64,000 bases of DNA from Haloarcula mannanilytica. Lineage in GTDB: Archaea; Halobacteriota; Halobacteria; Halobacteriales; Haloarculaceae. The stretch lies in NCBI RefSeq assembly GCF_005406125.1, contig NZ_BIXZ01000005.1, positions 1 to 64,000 of the forward strand, in the 5' to 3' direction. Below are positions 28,801 through 36,761 of this stretch, in pieces. A model generated the notes under the pieces. The model ran no database searches. It was not told the DNA's origin and saw nothing but the letters and a program-made list of their open reading frames with translations. Each line of letters begins with the position of its first letter. The first letter of the stretch is position 1. The position numbers were made by a program, and so were the translations under genes.

Positions 28801-28940
28801 CTGCATCCGGAACGAGCGGCGACCAGCAGGACATCATCGACGCCGGCGAGAGCCCGGAGTGTCCTGACTGTGGCTCGCTGTCGCTGTACTACTCGGAAGG
28901 CTGCAAGACCTGCGAGTCCTGTGGCTGGTCCGAGTGCTGA
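25821..28940 (+). CDS. nrdJ: Adenosylcobalamin-dependent (class II) ribonucleotide reductase
   Basis: The 1039-residue enzyme makes deoxyribonucleotides using coenzyme B12. An N-terminal cone-like region is followed by the barrel with [12 protein letters not shown] (C177), the NPCGEQPL finger loop (C434, E436) and [25 protein letters not shown]. A variable region follows, then a C-terminal four-cysteine zinc ribbon ([17 protein letters not shown]) preceded by a Gln/Ala/Gly linker. The tail cysteines probably re-reduce the active site. No intein is present. It is the sole product of its transcript. Confidence 0.95.
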   Translation: [1039 protein letters not shown]

Positions 28941-29020
28941 CGTAGTCGTGTGACACACGGAGCCGGCTTTCACCGCGACTGACGCTGTTTCTTTTCAGGT
29001 CCGCTGTCGACGAGCGTCTG

Positions 29021-29311
29021 CTACCGAAATTCAGTAACGTCGTACACGCCGGCAATCGTCGTCTCCTCGACAGCCACGGTGATTTCCGTCCCTTCTTCAG
29101 CCGTCGAGTCTGCGACGAGCGTCACCGGCTCGATAGGTTGGCGGCGCAGAAAGGCCACTATGCGTTCGACCCACGACGGCTTGCCGCCTTTGCGACAGAC
29201 GATGACGTAGCGCGATTCGGCGAGTGTCGCCATCTCCGGCTCGAAGTCGTAATCCTCGTGCTCGGCTGGCTCCACAACGTGGATGACCTCGCCGGCGATC
29301 GTCTCGTCCAT
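29021..29311 (-). CDS. Conserved haloarchaeal hypothetical protein (96 aa)
   Basis: The 96-residue acidic protein starts MDETIAGEVIHVVEPAE, with a central ESRYVIVCRKGGKPSWVERI block and a C-terminal TEITVAVEETTIAGVYDVTEFR. I recognise it as a haloarchaea-only family without known function. The ATG at 29311 is chosen over an upstream in-frame one because the family begins here. It is divergent from the next small membrane gene. Confidence 0.65.
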   Translation of the reverse strand: MDETIAGEVIHVVEPAEHEDYDFEPEMATLAESRYVIVCRKGGKPSWVERIVAFLRRQPIEPVTLVADSTAEEGTEITVAVEETTIAGVYDVTEFR

Positions 29312-29382
29312 ACCCGCGATAGCGGCTAGAGCGGTATGTGCCGCTCGCTTCGACCGCGCCCGCAGAAATATCATCCCAGGAA

Positions 29383-29394
29383 CCTATTTATCCC
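29383..29394 (+). promoter_or_regulatory. TATA box for leaderless small membrane gene
   Basis: CCTATTTATCC is centred 26 nt upstream of the ATG at 29414, the spacing expected for a leaderless haloarchaeal transcript. Confidence 0.55.
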
Positions 29395-29413
29395 GTCTCC
29401 GCGTTCCAGCGGT

Positions 29414-29620
29414 ATGGACAGTTCGCCGGCGGTACAGTTCGCAGTGACGGTCGTTGCAGCGGTCGTCATCGGCGTGCCGCTCGCAACCCTCCTCGCGCCG
29501 CCCGACCCGTACACGCAACTGTTCACCCTGGGGCTGCTGCTGGTGGTGGCCGTGCCGGTGGGGTACTACCTCAGTTACAGGGGCGGCTACGAATCGCTCA
29601 GTGTGCGATTTGACCGGTAA
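29414..29620 (+). CDS. Small two-segment membrane protein (68 aa)
   Basis: The 68-residue protein has two hydrophobic segments (AVTVVAAVVIGVPLATLLA and FTLGLLLVVAVPVGYYLSY) separated by a short Pro-Asp loop, then a charged tail. The start is set by a TATA box 26 nt upstream. The function is unknown. It converges with the molybdoenzyme gene. Confidence 0.6.
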   Translation: MDSSPAVQFAVTVVAAVVIGVPLATLLAPPDPYTQLFTLGLLLVVAVPVGYYLSYRGGYESLSVRFDR

Positions 29621-29637
29621 GGCGGTGGTTCCCGCAG

Positions 29638-31158
29638 CTACGAGTACTGTTTGGACACCCAGCCCGAGGCACCGCTGGGATAGGAATCGGTTTCGTCTTC
29701 TGGCTGGACCTCGCCGCGCTGGTCGACCATCCGAACGACGACGGTGTGGCCGCCGGACGGCGGGTCGTAGGTATACTCCCACTGTCGCCAGGCGTCCTCG
29801 GCGGGGCCGTCGCCGCTGGCCGCTGGCAGTTGGTCCGAGAGCGTTGCGTCCGTCCAGGTCTCGCCGCCATCGGTCGAGACTTCGACGCGCTGGACCCCGC
29901 GCAGGCCGGCGTAGGCATGCCCGCCGATGCGTCGGCGGCCGTCCGAGAGCGTGGATTCGTGGTGGAGCTTGGCGACCGGATTGACGGGGCCGGTCCCCTG
30001 CCAGCCGCGCTTCTCCCAGTAGCCGTCGGCCTCCTCGTCCAGCACTTCGATTTCAGAGAGCCATTTGACGTTGACCTCGCCCCAGTGACCGGGGACCAGC
30101 GCCCGGACTGGGTAGCCGTGGCCCCGCGGGAGGACTGTCCCGTTCATGCCGTAGGCGAGCATCCCGCCCCGGAGCGCGTCGATGGGGAACTCCTCGTAAA
30201 AGTCGTCCGCCGCGCGGAGCATCACACACTCACAGCCGCTCTGGACGCCGGCTTCCTCAAGGAGCCTATCGACGGGAACACCGGTCCACAGGGCGGTGTC
30301 TGTCTTGTAGCCGTTGAGGCTCTCGCCCACGCAGCGGAGCGTGACGAATCGGTTTTCGCCCTCCATACCCTGAATGTCCTCGTAATCGAGCGTGACCTCC
30401 TCTTCGACGGCGCCGGTGATAGAGAGCGACCAGTCCGCGGCCGAGAGGTCCGGGTCGATGGAGTTGATGTCGACCTCGTAGAAGTTCTCGCTGACCAGCG
30501 GGTCTATGTCGCCGAGATTCAGGGAGGCGTCCGCTGCGACGGCAAGTTTCTCTTCGACATCGTCGAGGTCCGCGCCGGGCGCATCTAGGGTGAGCGCAGC
30601 GTCGCCCGTCGCACCGGTCGTTCTCCGGTTGCCGGCCGTGTAGCCGACCGTTGCTGCGCCGACAGCCGCGCCAACGGTCGAGAGCGCCCGTCTGCGTTTC
30701 GAGGAGATGGGCGTCATCGGGCCACCGAGTCCGTCGAGGGCCTGCGCGAGTCCGACGACGGCAGCGGCGGGAACCGCCGGGCCAGCGGCGAGGACGACCT
30801 CACCAGTGAGAACGACCGCGACGCCCCAGGTCACGACGGCCGTTCCAACGACTGGGAGGGCACGGTTGTTCGTGAACTGACCGGTGAGAATGGCCGCCCG
30901 AGCCGCCAGCGCGATGAACAGCCCCGCGAGTCCGATGGCGAGCAGGAGATTGAGCTGCTGGCCGAGGCTTCCGAGCGTCGAGATGGCGGTCGAGACGACG
31001 ATTCCAGGCATCGACCGTGCGAGCGCCCGTTCAATCGGCGAGGCGATGAACGCGGGTGCGTAGCCGGTCACCGCATAGGAGCCGGCCAGGCCCGCGACGG
31101 CTGCGGCGACGCTGACCAGCAGCCGGCCGCCGGGCGAGTCGAGGAGGTCGTCAGTCAT
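29638..31158 (-). CDS. Sulfite-oxidase-family molybdopterin enzyme with membrane domain
   Basis: The 506-residue protein begins with about four or five hydrophobic segments (1-150). A KRRR stretch and a further hydrophobic/TAT-like segment (KRRRALSTVGAAVGAATVGY) come next. The molybdopterin domain holds FVTLRCVGESLNG with the molybdenum-ligand cysteine, and GHGYPVRALVPGHWGEVNVKW. A C-terminal dimerisation domain ends in GASGWVSKQYS. The family includes sulfite oxidase and YedY-type reductases. The substrate is not certain. Confidence 0.85.
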   Translation of the reverse strand: MTDDLLDSPGGRLLVSVAAAVAGLAGSYAVTGYAPAFIASPIERALARSMPGIVVSTAISTLGSLGQQLNLLLAIGLAGLFIALAARAAILTGQFTNNRALPVVGTAVVTWGVAVVLTGEVVLAAGPAVPAAAVVGLAQALDGLGGPMTPISSKRRRALSTVGAAVGAATVGYTAGNRRTTGATGDAALTLDAPGADLDDVEEKLAVAADASLNLGDIDPLVSENFYEVDINSIDPDLSAADWSLSITGAVEEEVTLDYEDIQGMEGENRFVTLRCVGESLNGYKTDTALWTGVPVDRLLEEAGVQSGCECVMLRAADDFYEEFPIDALRGGMLAYGMNGTVLPRGHGYPVRALVPGHWGEVNVKWLSEIEVLDEEADGYWEKRGWQGTGPVNPVAKLHHESTLSDGRRRIGGHAYAGLRGVQRVEVSTDGGETWTDATLSDQLPAASGDGPAEDAWRQWEYTYDPPSGGHTVVVRMVDQRGEVQPEDETDSYPSGASGWVSKQYS

Positions 31159-31263
31159 GGCTTAACTGACGGTCTACGCCGCAAAAGGGATTGTTCCAAA
31201 TTCGGCCACAATCCCTTCCGAAACTCCGGAAGACACAAGCGACCGGCGGTGTTCTGCTGAGGC

Positions 31264-31386
31264 ATGGACGAGCAGCCCGGTGGGCGGCCCTGCCCGCGCT
31301 GTGAGCGCCCGATGTACCACCGTCACTGCAAGTACGTCTGTCCCGAACACGGCGTCGTCTTCGACTGTGCTGACACGTTCTACTGA
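31264..31386 (+). CDS. Tiny zinc-finger protein, HVO_2523-like (40 aa)
   Basis: The frame encodes 40 residues (starts MDEQPGGRPCPRCERPMYHR) with CPRC (C10, C13) and HCKYVCPEHGVVFDC giving further Cys/His ligands (C22, C26, H29). It ends DTFY. It resembles the haloarchaeal HVO_2523-type zinc-finger family I remember. The function is unknown. It is followed 45 nt later by the histidine kinase. Confidence 0.7.
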   Translation: MDEQPGGRPCPRCERPMYHRHCKYVCPEHGVVFDCADTFY

Positions 31387-31431
31387 GTTTCGCTGGCGGG
31401 TTTAATACCCTGGAACAACGAGGTGGGTGGT

Positions 31432-34032
31432 ATGAGTAGCCACGGAGACGAGATTTCCGTGCTGCACGTCGACGACGACCCCGATCTCGGCGATCTCGTC
31501 GCCATACATTTAGAGCGAGTTCAGAGCGATATCTCTGTCTGCACTGAGCGAAGCGCGACCGATGGGTTAGACCGGTTGTCCGAGGGCGATTTTGACTGTG
31601 TCGTCAGCGATCACGACATGCCGGGCATGAACGGGCTCGAATTTCTGAAGGTCGTCCGCGAGGAGGACGAGGAGCTACCGTTTATTCTCTTTACCGGCAA
31701 AGGAAACGAGGAGATTGCGAGTGATGCGATCTCTGCCGGCGTCACGGAGTACCTCCAGAAGGGGGCCGGGACGGACCAGTACGCGGTTCTCGCCAACCGT
31801 ATCGAACGGGCAGTGGGAGAGCAACGGGCAAAGAGAGCTCTGGAGGAGTCCGAGCGGATGCTGTCGACGCTCATCTCCAATCTACCGGGGATGGTGTACC
31901 GCGCGCGGAACGAACCCGATTGGCCGATGCAGTTCGTCAGCGACGGGGCGGCGGAACTGGTGGGCTACAGTTCAGCGGCCATCGAGCGCGGCGAGGTCTC
32001 CTGGGAGGCCCTCATCAAGGACGAGGAAACGGAGCGACTCTGGGAGACCGTCCAGACCTGTATCGCCGCCGGTGAACCCTTCGAAGTCACCTACGAGGTG
32101 GAGACAGCCCACGGGGAGACCCGCTCGATGTGGGAGCGCGGGCGCGTCGTCGAGACCGATGACGACGGCGTCGAGATACTCGAGGGGTTCATCACCGACA
32201 TAACTGCCCGGGAGGAACGGGAGCGTGAACTCGCGAACCAACGGGCGTTCACCGAGAAGCTCATCGATTCAGTCGACGATATGTTCTACGTCGTCGGTGC
32301 CGACGGTAGCCTGGTCCGGTGGAACGACACCGTCTCGGCAGTGACCGGCTACACCAACGAGGAGTTGGCGTCAATCGATATCGAGGAACTCATCGTGGAG
32401 TCCGACCACGAGAAATTATGGAGCGTATTCGAGGAGACGCTGGAGACGGGGTACGGAACCGTCGAGGTAGGAATCGAGACGGCTGCCGGCGAGCGACTCC
32501 AATACGAGTTCAGGGGGTCACGCATCGAAGACGAGCGTGGCGACCTGTTCGGGATTGCCGGCATCGGTCGTGATATCACCGAACGGAGACACCGAGAGCG
32601 GGAACTCAGGGAGTACCGGACGCTGGTCGAAAACATCGGAGACCCGATGTACATCCTCGATACCGACGGGACAATAGAGATGATAAACGAGGCGATGGCC
32701 GCCCATCTGGGGTACGAGCGCTCGGAGATCATCGGCTCGGAGCCGACCCGGTTTATGCCCGAAGAAGACGTGGAAAAGGGGACAGCACACATCCGTGACC
32801 TGCTTGACGACGACGAGCGAACGTGGGCCACCTTCGAAATGCGGACGATATCCGCTGACGGGACAGTCCGGATCAACGAGGACAAGGTCGCACCGCTGTT
32901 CGACGACGATGGGGCCTTCGACGGCTCGGTCGGTGTGATGCGCGAGACGACGGCGCGCAAGCAACGCGAACGGGAACTCGAACGCTACGAGACCATCATC
33001 GAGGCCGTCGGCGATCCGGTGTACACCCTCGATGACGAGGGCGTGTTCACCTACGTGAACGAGGCGATAGCGCGACTGACGGGGTTCGAACCCGACGCGC
33101 TCATCGGCGAGCACATCTCCACGATTATGGCCGGCGAGGACATCGACAGGGGCAGTGAGCTTATCAGGACAATGCTGTCTGACCCGACCCGGCAGAACGT
33201 GACCTTCGAGACGGATATCGTCGACCAGACCGGGGAGCACACGCCTATCGAGATCCATATCGCGTTGCTTCCGGCAGTGGCCGGGGAGTTCAACGGGACA
33301 GCGGGCGTGATCCGTGATATCAGCGACCAGAAAGAGAAGGAGCGACAGCTCGCGGAGTTCGCGTCCGTCGTTAGCCACGACCTCCGAAACCCGCTGAACG
33401 TAGTCAAGGGGCGAATATCGGTCGCCCGAACATCGGGCGACGTATCACACCTCGAGGCGGCAGAGTCCGCGGCTGACCGGATGGACGAACTCATCAACGA
33501 TCTGTTGACACTCGCCAGGCAGGGCGATACGGTTGGCGAGACGACGATGATTGACCTCGCTGCCATCGCAGGTCAGGCCTGGGCCGATGTCGAAACCGGC
33601 GATGCCACGCTGGAAAAACACGGGACAGCAACGGTCGAAGCCGACGCGGCACGGCTCCGTGCGGTGTTCGAGAACCTGTTCCGGAACAGCGTGGAGCACG
33701 GTTCCGCAAGCAGTCGGACGGAGTCCGACGACAGTGGAGAACATGGCTCCACGGGCAGTCCGCCAGGGGCCGACGACAGAGACAGCGCCCCACTCACTGT
33801 CACTGTCGGCACGACGGACACCGGGTTTTATGTCGCCGACGACGGCGCCGGTATCCCGCCGAAAGAGCGAGATGGCGTGTTCGAGCGCGGCTACACCACG
33901 AGTGACGCGGGAACCGGGTTCGGGCTGGCAATAGTCGCTGAGGTCGCACAGGCCCACGGGTGGTCGGTGTCGGTGACAGAGAGCGAGAGCGGCGGCGCGC
34001 GCTTCGAGTTCACGACGACTCCGGAGAACTGA
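31432..34032 (+). CDS. Hybrid sensor histidine kinase: receiver + four PAS + HATPase
   Basis: The 866-residue soluble protein has no membrane segment. It has an N-terminal receiver domain (about 8-125, phospho-acceptor D60 in SDHDMPGMNG), four PAS/PAC units (about 140-265, 275-390, 395-510, 520-635), a dimerisation domain with phospho-histidine H649 (SHDLRNPL), and an HATPase domain (NLFRNSVEHG, DDGAGIPPKERD, GTGFGLAIV). The receiver-first layout is common in haloarchaea. The ATG at 31432 fits a TATA-like TTTAATA at 31401-31407. The 3' end overlaps the convergent DedA-type gene by 23 nt. Confidence 0.9.
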   Translation: MSSHGDEISVLHVDDDPDLGDLVAIHLERVQSDISVCTERSATDGLDRLSEGDFDCVVSDHDMPGMNGLEFLKVVREEDEELPFILFTGKGNEEIASDAISAGVTEYLQKGAGTDQYAVLANRIERAVGEQRAKRALEESERMLSTLISNLPGMVYRARNEPDWPMQFVSDGAAELVGYSSAAIERGEVSWEALIKDEETERLWETVQTCIAAGEPFEVTYEVETAHGETRSMWERGRVVETDDDGVEILEGFITDITAREERERELANQRAFTEKLIDSVDDMFYVVGADGSLVRWNDTVSAVTGYTNEELASIDIEELIVESDHEKLWSVFEETLETGYGTVEVGIETAAGERLQYEFRGSRIEDERGDLFGIAGIGRDITERRHRERELREYRTLVENIGDPMYILDTDGTIEMINEAMAAHLGYERSEIIGSEPTRFMPEEDVEKGTAHIRDLLDDDERTWATFEMRTISADGTVRINEDKVAPLFDDDGAFDGSVGVMRETTARKQRERELERYETIIEAVGDPVYTLDDEGVFTYVNEAIARLTGFEPDALIGEHISTIMAGEDIDRGSELIRTMLSDPTRQNVTFETDIVDQTGEHTPIEIHIALLPAVAGEFNGTAGVIRDISDQKEKERQLAEFASVVSHDLRNPLNVVKGRISVARTSGDVSHLEAAESAADRMDELINDLLTLARQGDTVGETTMIDLAAIAGQAWADVETGDATLEKHGTATVEADAARLRAVFENLFRNSVEHGSASSRTESDDSGEHGSTGSPPGADDRDSAPLTVTVGTTDTGFYVADDGAGIPPKERDGVFERGYTTSDAGTGFGLAIVAEVAQAHGWSVSVTESESGGARFEFTTTPEN

Positions 34033-34669
34033 CGTGGCGGTAGGCCGGACCGGCGAGCACCAGCACGGCCAGCGCTGCGGAGAACAACAGGACATGTGGG
34101 AGCGCGTCGACGCTGAGTCCGGTGAGCGTCAGCGACCGGAGCGATGCGCCGGCGGTGACCTCGACGGCGACCCACGGAATCTCCCCAAGGAACGTCCCGA
34201 CGGCGAACGACCGCGGGGAGACGCGAGCGAACCCGGCCCCGTAGGAGACGGGGTCTGCCGGCACTGGCGAGAGCCGCGCCGCGAGGACGCCCCGCGTCTC
34301 GCCGGTCACCTCGATAATCCGCCGGCCGGAGTCGCCCAGCCAGCCGAACATCCCGCCCTGCTCGCCGGCCCGCAACGCGAACCGATAGGGGATGAGGCAG
34401 GTGACGAGCGCGCCCATCAACGCGACGGGGAAGCCGTATTTGATACCGAGCGTGAACCCGACGAACGCGGACAGGGGCATCGTCGGCCACGCGAAGAAGG
34501 GCCGGACCAGATACAGCCCGACGATGACGCCGGCGAGATAGATCGGGTGGTCGGCGAGACGCATGGTCTGGGCCACCACCCGCTCGGGCGTGAGCAGCGT
34601 CGTCGCGATAGCGACGACTGCCACCAGCCCAGCGGTCCCGACCAGCTGTCGCTTCGCGAGGCTATCCAT
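34010..34669 (-). CDS. TVP38/TMEM64 (SNARE-associated, DedA-like) membrane protein
   Basis: The 219-residue protein has about six hydrophobic segments and the VTT-domain pattern: FFAWPTMPLSAFVGFTLGIKYGFPVALMGALV, and later RLSPVPADPVSYGAGFARVSPRSFAVGTFLGEIPW. This family is implicated in lipid scrambling or envelope function elsewhere. Its 3' end lies in the 3' end of the kinase gene on the other strand. Confidence 0.8.
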   Translation of the reverse strand: MDSLAKRQLVGTAGLVAVVAIATTLLTPERVVAQTMRLADHPIYLAGVIVGLYLVRPFFAWPTMPLSAFVGFTLGIKYGFPVALMGALVTCLIPYRFALRAGEQGGMFGWLGDSGRRIIEVTGETRGVLAARLSPVPADPVSYGAGFARVSPRSFAVGTFLGEIPWVAVEVTAGASLRSLTLTGLSVDALPHVLLFSAALAVLVLAGPAYRHVSSPESS

Positions 34670-34744
34670 CTACCCAATTGGGCGGTAGCAGTCGACAAAC
34701 GCTTTGTGGTATCTTTTAGGTTGTTCGGGGTTGAAACGGCGATT

Positions 34745-35110
34745 GTGTCCGAGACGGGAGACCCGGTCGAACTCGGCGTCAAACTGCTCGCTCACCTGGA
34801 ACACGGCGAGCTGTCGGTCGCCGATGCGCTCGACCGCATCGAAACGGTGACCACCAACCCACAGGTCCAGCGTGAGATACTCGACACCGCAGTGATGCGC
34901 GGGCTCATCGAACGCGAGAACGGCGTCGTCCGTCCGCGGTCACAGGGCTCGTACGTGAACTTCGACAGCGACGTGGTCGTCCGCGAGGGCGAGTTCTCGT
35001 GTCAGCGGTGTGGCGCGGCTATCAGCACGGGGCATTTCGTCCAGTTTGACGACGGCGAACTGGGACCGTTCGGGTCGACGTGTATTCGGAAAGTGTTAGG
35101 GAGAGAGTAG
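34745..35110 (+). CDS. DUF5830-like haloarchaeal protein
   Basis: The 121-residue protein starts with GTG (VSETGDPVELGVKLLAHL). Its first 70 residues are helical (ADALDRIETVTTNPQVQREILDTAVMRGLIERENG), like a small winged helix. The second part holds EFSCQRCGAAISTGHFVQFDDGELGPFGSTCIRKV, a Cys-rich finger with CQRC and a later C. I match it to the family I know as DUF5830. The GTG start is supported by a TATA-like ATCTTTTAGG about 28 nt upstream. Confidence 0.65.
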   Translation: MSETGDPVELGVKLLAHLEHGELSVADALDRIETVTTNPQVQREILDTAVMRGLIERENGVVRPRSQGSYVNFDSDVVVREGEFSCQRCGAAISTGHFVQFDDGELGPFGSTCIRKVLGRE

Positions 35111-35137
35111 CGAGAGCGAGGGGCGCGACCGCAGGGA

Positions 35138-35213
35138 GCGGCCCTCGACAGAGCGAACGGCGACGGAAGGAGCCGTGAGCAGCAAAGCGCGCGGCCCTGG
35201 ATAAAGCGAACGG
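35138..35213. repeat. GC-rich direct repeat pair
   Basis: GCGGCCCTCGACAGAGCGAA and what follows (35138-35160) reappears as GCGGCCCTGGATAAAGCGAA and what follows (35191-35213), 23 nt with three differences, start to start 53 nt. It lies between two convergent genes (gap 35111-35242). Confidence 0.6.
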
Positions 35214-35242
35214 TCCCAAAATACAAGACGGAAACTGACGAG

Positions 35243-36274
35243 TCAGCGGCCCTGGCGGAGTTCCTTGATGAGCTGTTTGATCGTCCGTTCCTGTTTCTGA
35301 ATCTGCTCCTGCTGTTTCTCGACGGCGGCGGTCAGTTCGGCGACCTGCGCTTCGAGTTCGGCGATATCGGGGTCCCCAGTGGTGTCCGGTTCGACTGATT
35401 CCGTGTCTGACTGGACACTGACCGAGTCATCGGATTGCGTTTCCGCCGTGGCTTCGGTGGTGGTCCCCTGTTCGCCGGCGGATGCGGTCGCAGTCTGCTT
35501 GCTGGGCGCTGCGGACTCGCGCTCGGCGCTGTGGTCGTCTCCGCCTTCGCCTTCCTCGTCGTCGTTACTGACGAGTGGGTCGATACCGGATTCGAGGCCG
35601 AGGCCGCTGCCGGCGTTGTCGGCACCGTCCTCCGGGTCCGCCCCGACCTTGGCGTTGAGGTCAGCGAGCGACTCGACCTCGTGGAACGCAAACAGGGCTT
35701 CTTCGAGTGTTTTACGGACCATCGGCGCCTGCTCCGACGGCGCTTTGATTCGTTCCGGGCGGTCGTTGAACGACAGCACGACGGCGGTGGCGACGCTGCC
35801 CTCTTCGAACTCCAAGCCGGTCACGTCGTCGAAGGAGAACGCCTCGTAGTCGGCGTCCCAGGTGACGTTGCCGATGTGCTTGAGCAACTGACGGTCAGTG
35901 ACGACCAGCGTGAGTTCGCTGAACCGGAACACGCCGGCGATGGTCTCGTCGCTGTCGATACCGCCGGCGACGGTGAGTTTGCCTTCCAACAGCCGTTCGA
36001 GGACAGCGTCGCCGCGGCTGCCAGGGACGGACAGTTCGAGCTTCTCGCTGGTGTAGATGAGCGAGAACTTGGTCTTTCGCCGGCCTTCCGAGACCGTGAG
36101 CCGTTCGAAATCGTGCGGGTAGCTGGCGACCTTCTCGTCGCTGAGAAGGCCCTCGCCGCGGTAGACGAGCGTCCGGGTCGGTGTGAAACAAGCCGCGTCT
36201 TCGTCGCCGAGGTTGACACCGCCCCGGATCTCCTCGTCCCCGAGTTCCTGCCGGACGAGGTCTGGTATCTCCAT
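35243..36274 (-). CDS. Haloarchaeal PH-like-domain protein with coiled-coil tail
   Basis: The 343-residue protein starts MEIPDLVRQELGDEEIRGGVN. The first 200 residues contain two PH-like or bPH2-like beta units (FTPTRTLVYRGEGLLSDEKVASYPHDFERL; DRQLLKHIGNVTWDADYEAFSFDDVTGLEFEEGS). An acidic, Ser/Thr-rich linker follows (about 215-300), and a C-terminal coiled coil (IAELEAQVAELTAAVEKQQEQIQKQERTIKQLIKEL). It may assemble on other proteins or membranes. I recall this as a haloarchaeal DUF family, with no known function. Confidence 0.6.
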   Translation of the reverse strand: MEIPDLVRQELGDEEIRGGVNLGDEDAACFTPTRTLVYRGEGLLSDEKVASYPHDFERLTVSEGRRKTKFSLIYTSEKLELSVPGSRGDAVLERLLEGKLTVAGGIDSDETIAGVFRFSELTLVVTDRQLLKHIGNVTWDADYEAFSFDDVTGLEFEEGSVATAVVLSFNDRPERIKAPSEQAPMVRKTLEEALFAFHEVESLADLNAKVGADPEDGADNAGSGLGLESGIDPLVSNDDEEGEGGDDHSAERESAAPSKQTATASAGEQGTTTEATAETQSDDSVSVQSDTESVEPDTTGDPDIAELEAQVAELTAAVEKQQEQIQKQERTIKQLIKELRQGR

Positions 36275-36428
36275 ACTGCCTGCATACCTGCGTGGTGGCT
36301 TAAATCCGCGGGTCGATTATCAGCGGCTATCACGCCCGAACGGACCACACACCGTGAGACAGCGACCCAGCCCCGGCAGAGATGAGAACCTTCAAGACGG
36401 CTAACGGCCAACGGCTGAATGCACCCGC

Positions 36429-36573
36429 GCCCGGGTGGCTTAGCTGGACATAGCGCCGCACTCATAGGGTCTCTTGACTCATGCGGCAGTGCACCCGTCA
36501 TGACCCCGGGGCGCTCGTCACGCCCCAGACCTGGGCCATGCGGAGATCGAGGGTTCGGAGCCCTCCCCGGGCA
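36429..36573 (+). tRNA. tRNA-Met (CAT, elongator) with 71-nt intron
   Basis: Exon 1 is 36429-36466 and exon 2 is 36538-36573. The intron is 36467-36537, after anticodon-loop position 37, the usual archaeal site. Acceptor arms GCCCGGG/CCCGGGC pair and the discriminator is A. The joined anticodon arm is CCGCA-CTCATAA-TGCGG with CAT. The intron start GGTCT pairs with AGACC near its end, fitting a bulge-helix-bulge. Haloarchaeal elongator tRNA-Met is known to carry an intron here. Confidence 0.9.
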
Positions 36574-36761
36574 TTTTCCAAACACATCGACCAGCCCCCA
36601 GCGGCGTCGCCGTCTCGGGTTCGGTCCCATAGCCGATGGCTACCCTGCGTAGTTCCGTATTAAAAGAGCGGACCGCTAACCGGACAGTTTCTAAACACCG
36701 GTCTGGTCTCACCACTGCGCGGAGCCTGTGCATGGTTTGGCGGGACAGAAATCGCCGCCGG

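Noticed and set aside
25821-28940. Possible intein in nrdJ, since many haloarchaeal nrdJ genes carry one
   Set aside because: No Cys...HN/Ser borders or LAGLIDADG motifs are visible and the sequence is continuous with the enzyme family.
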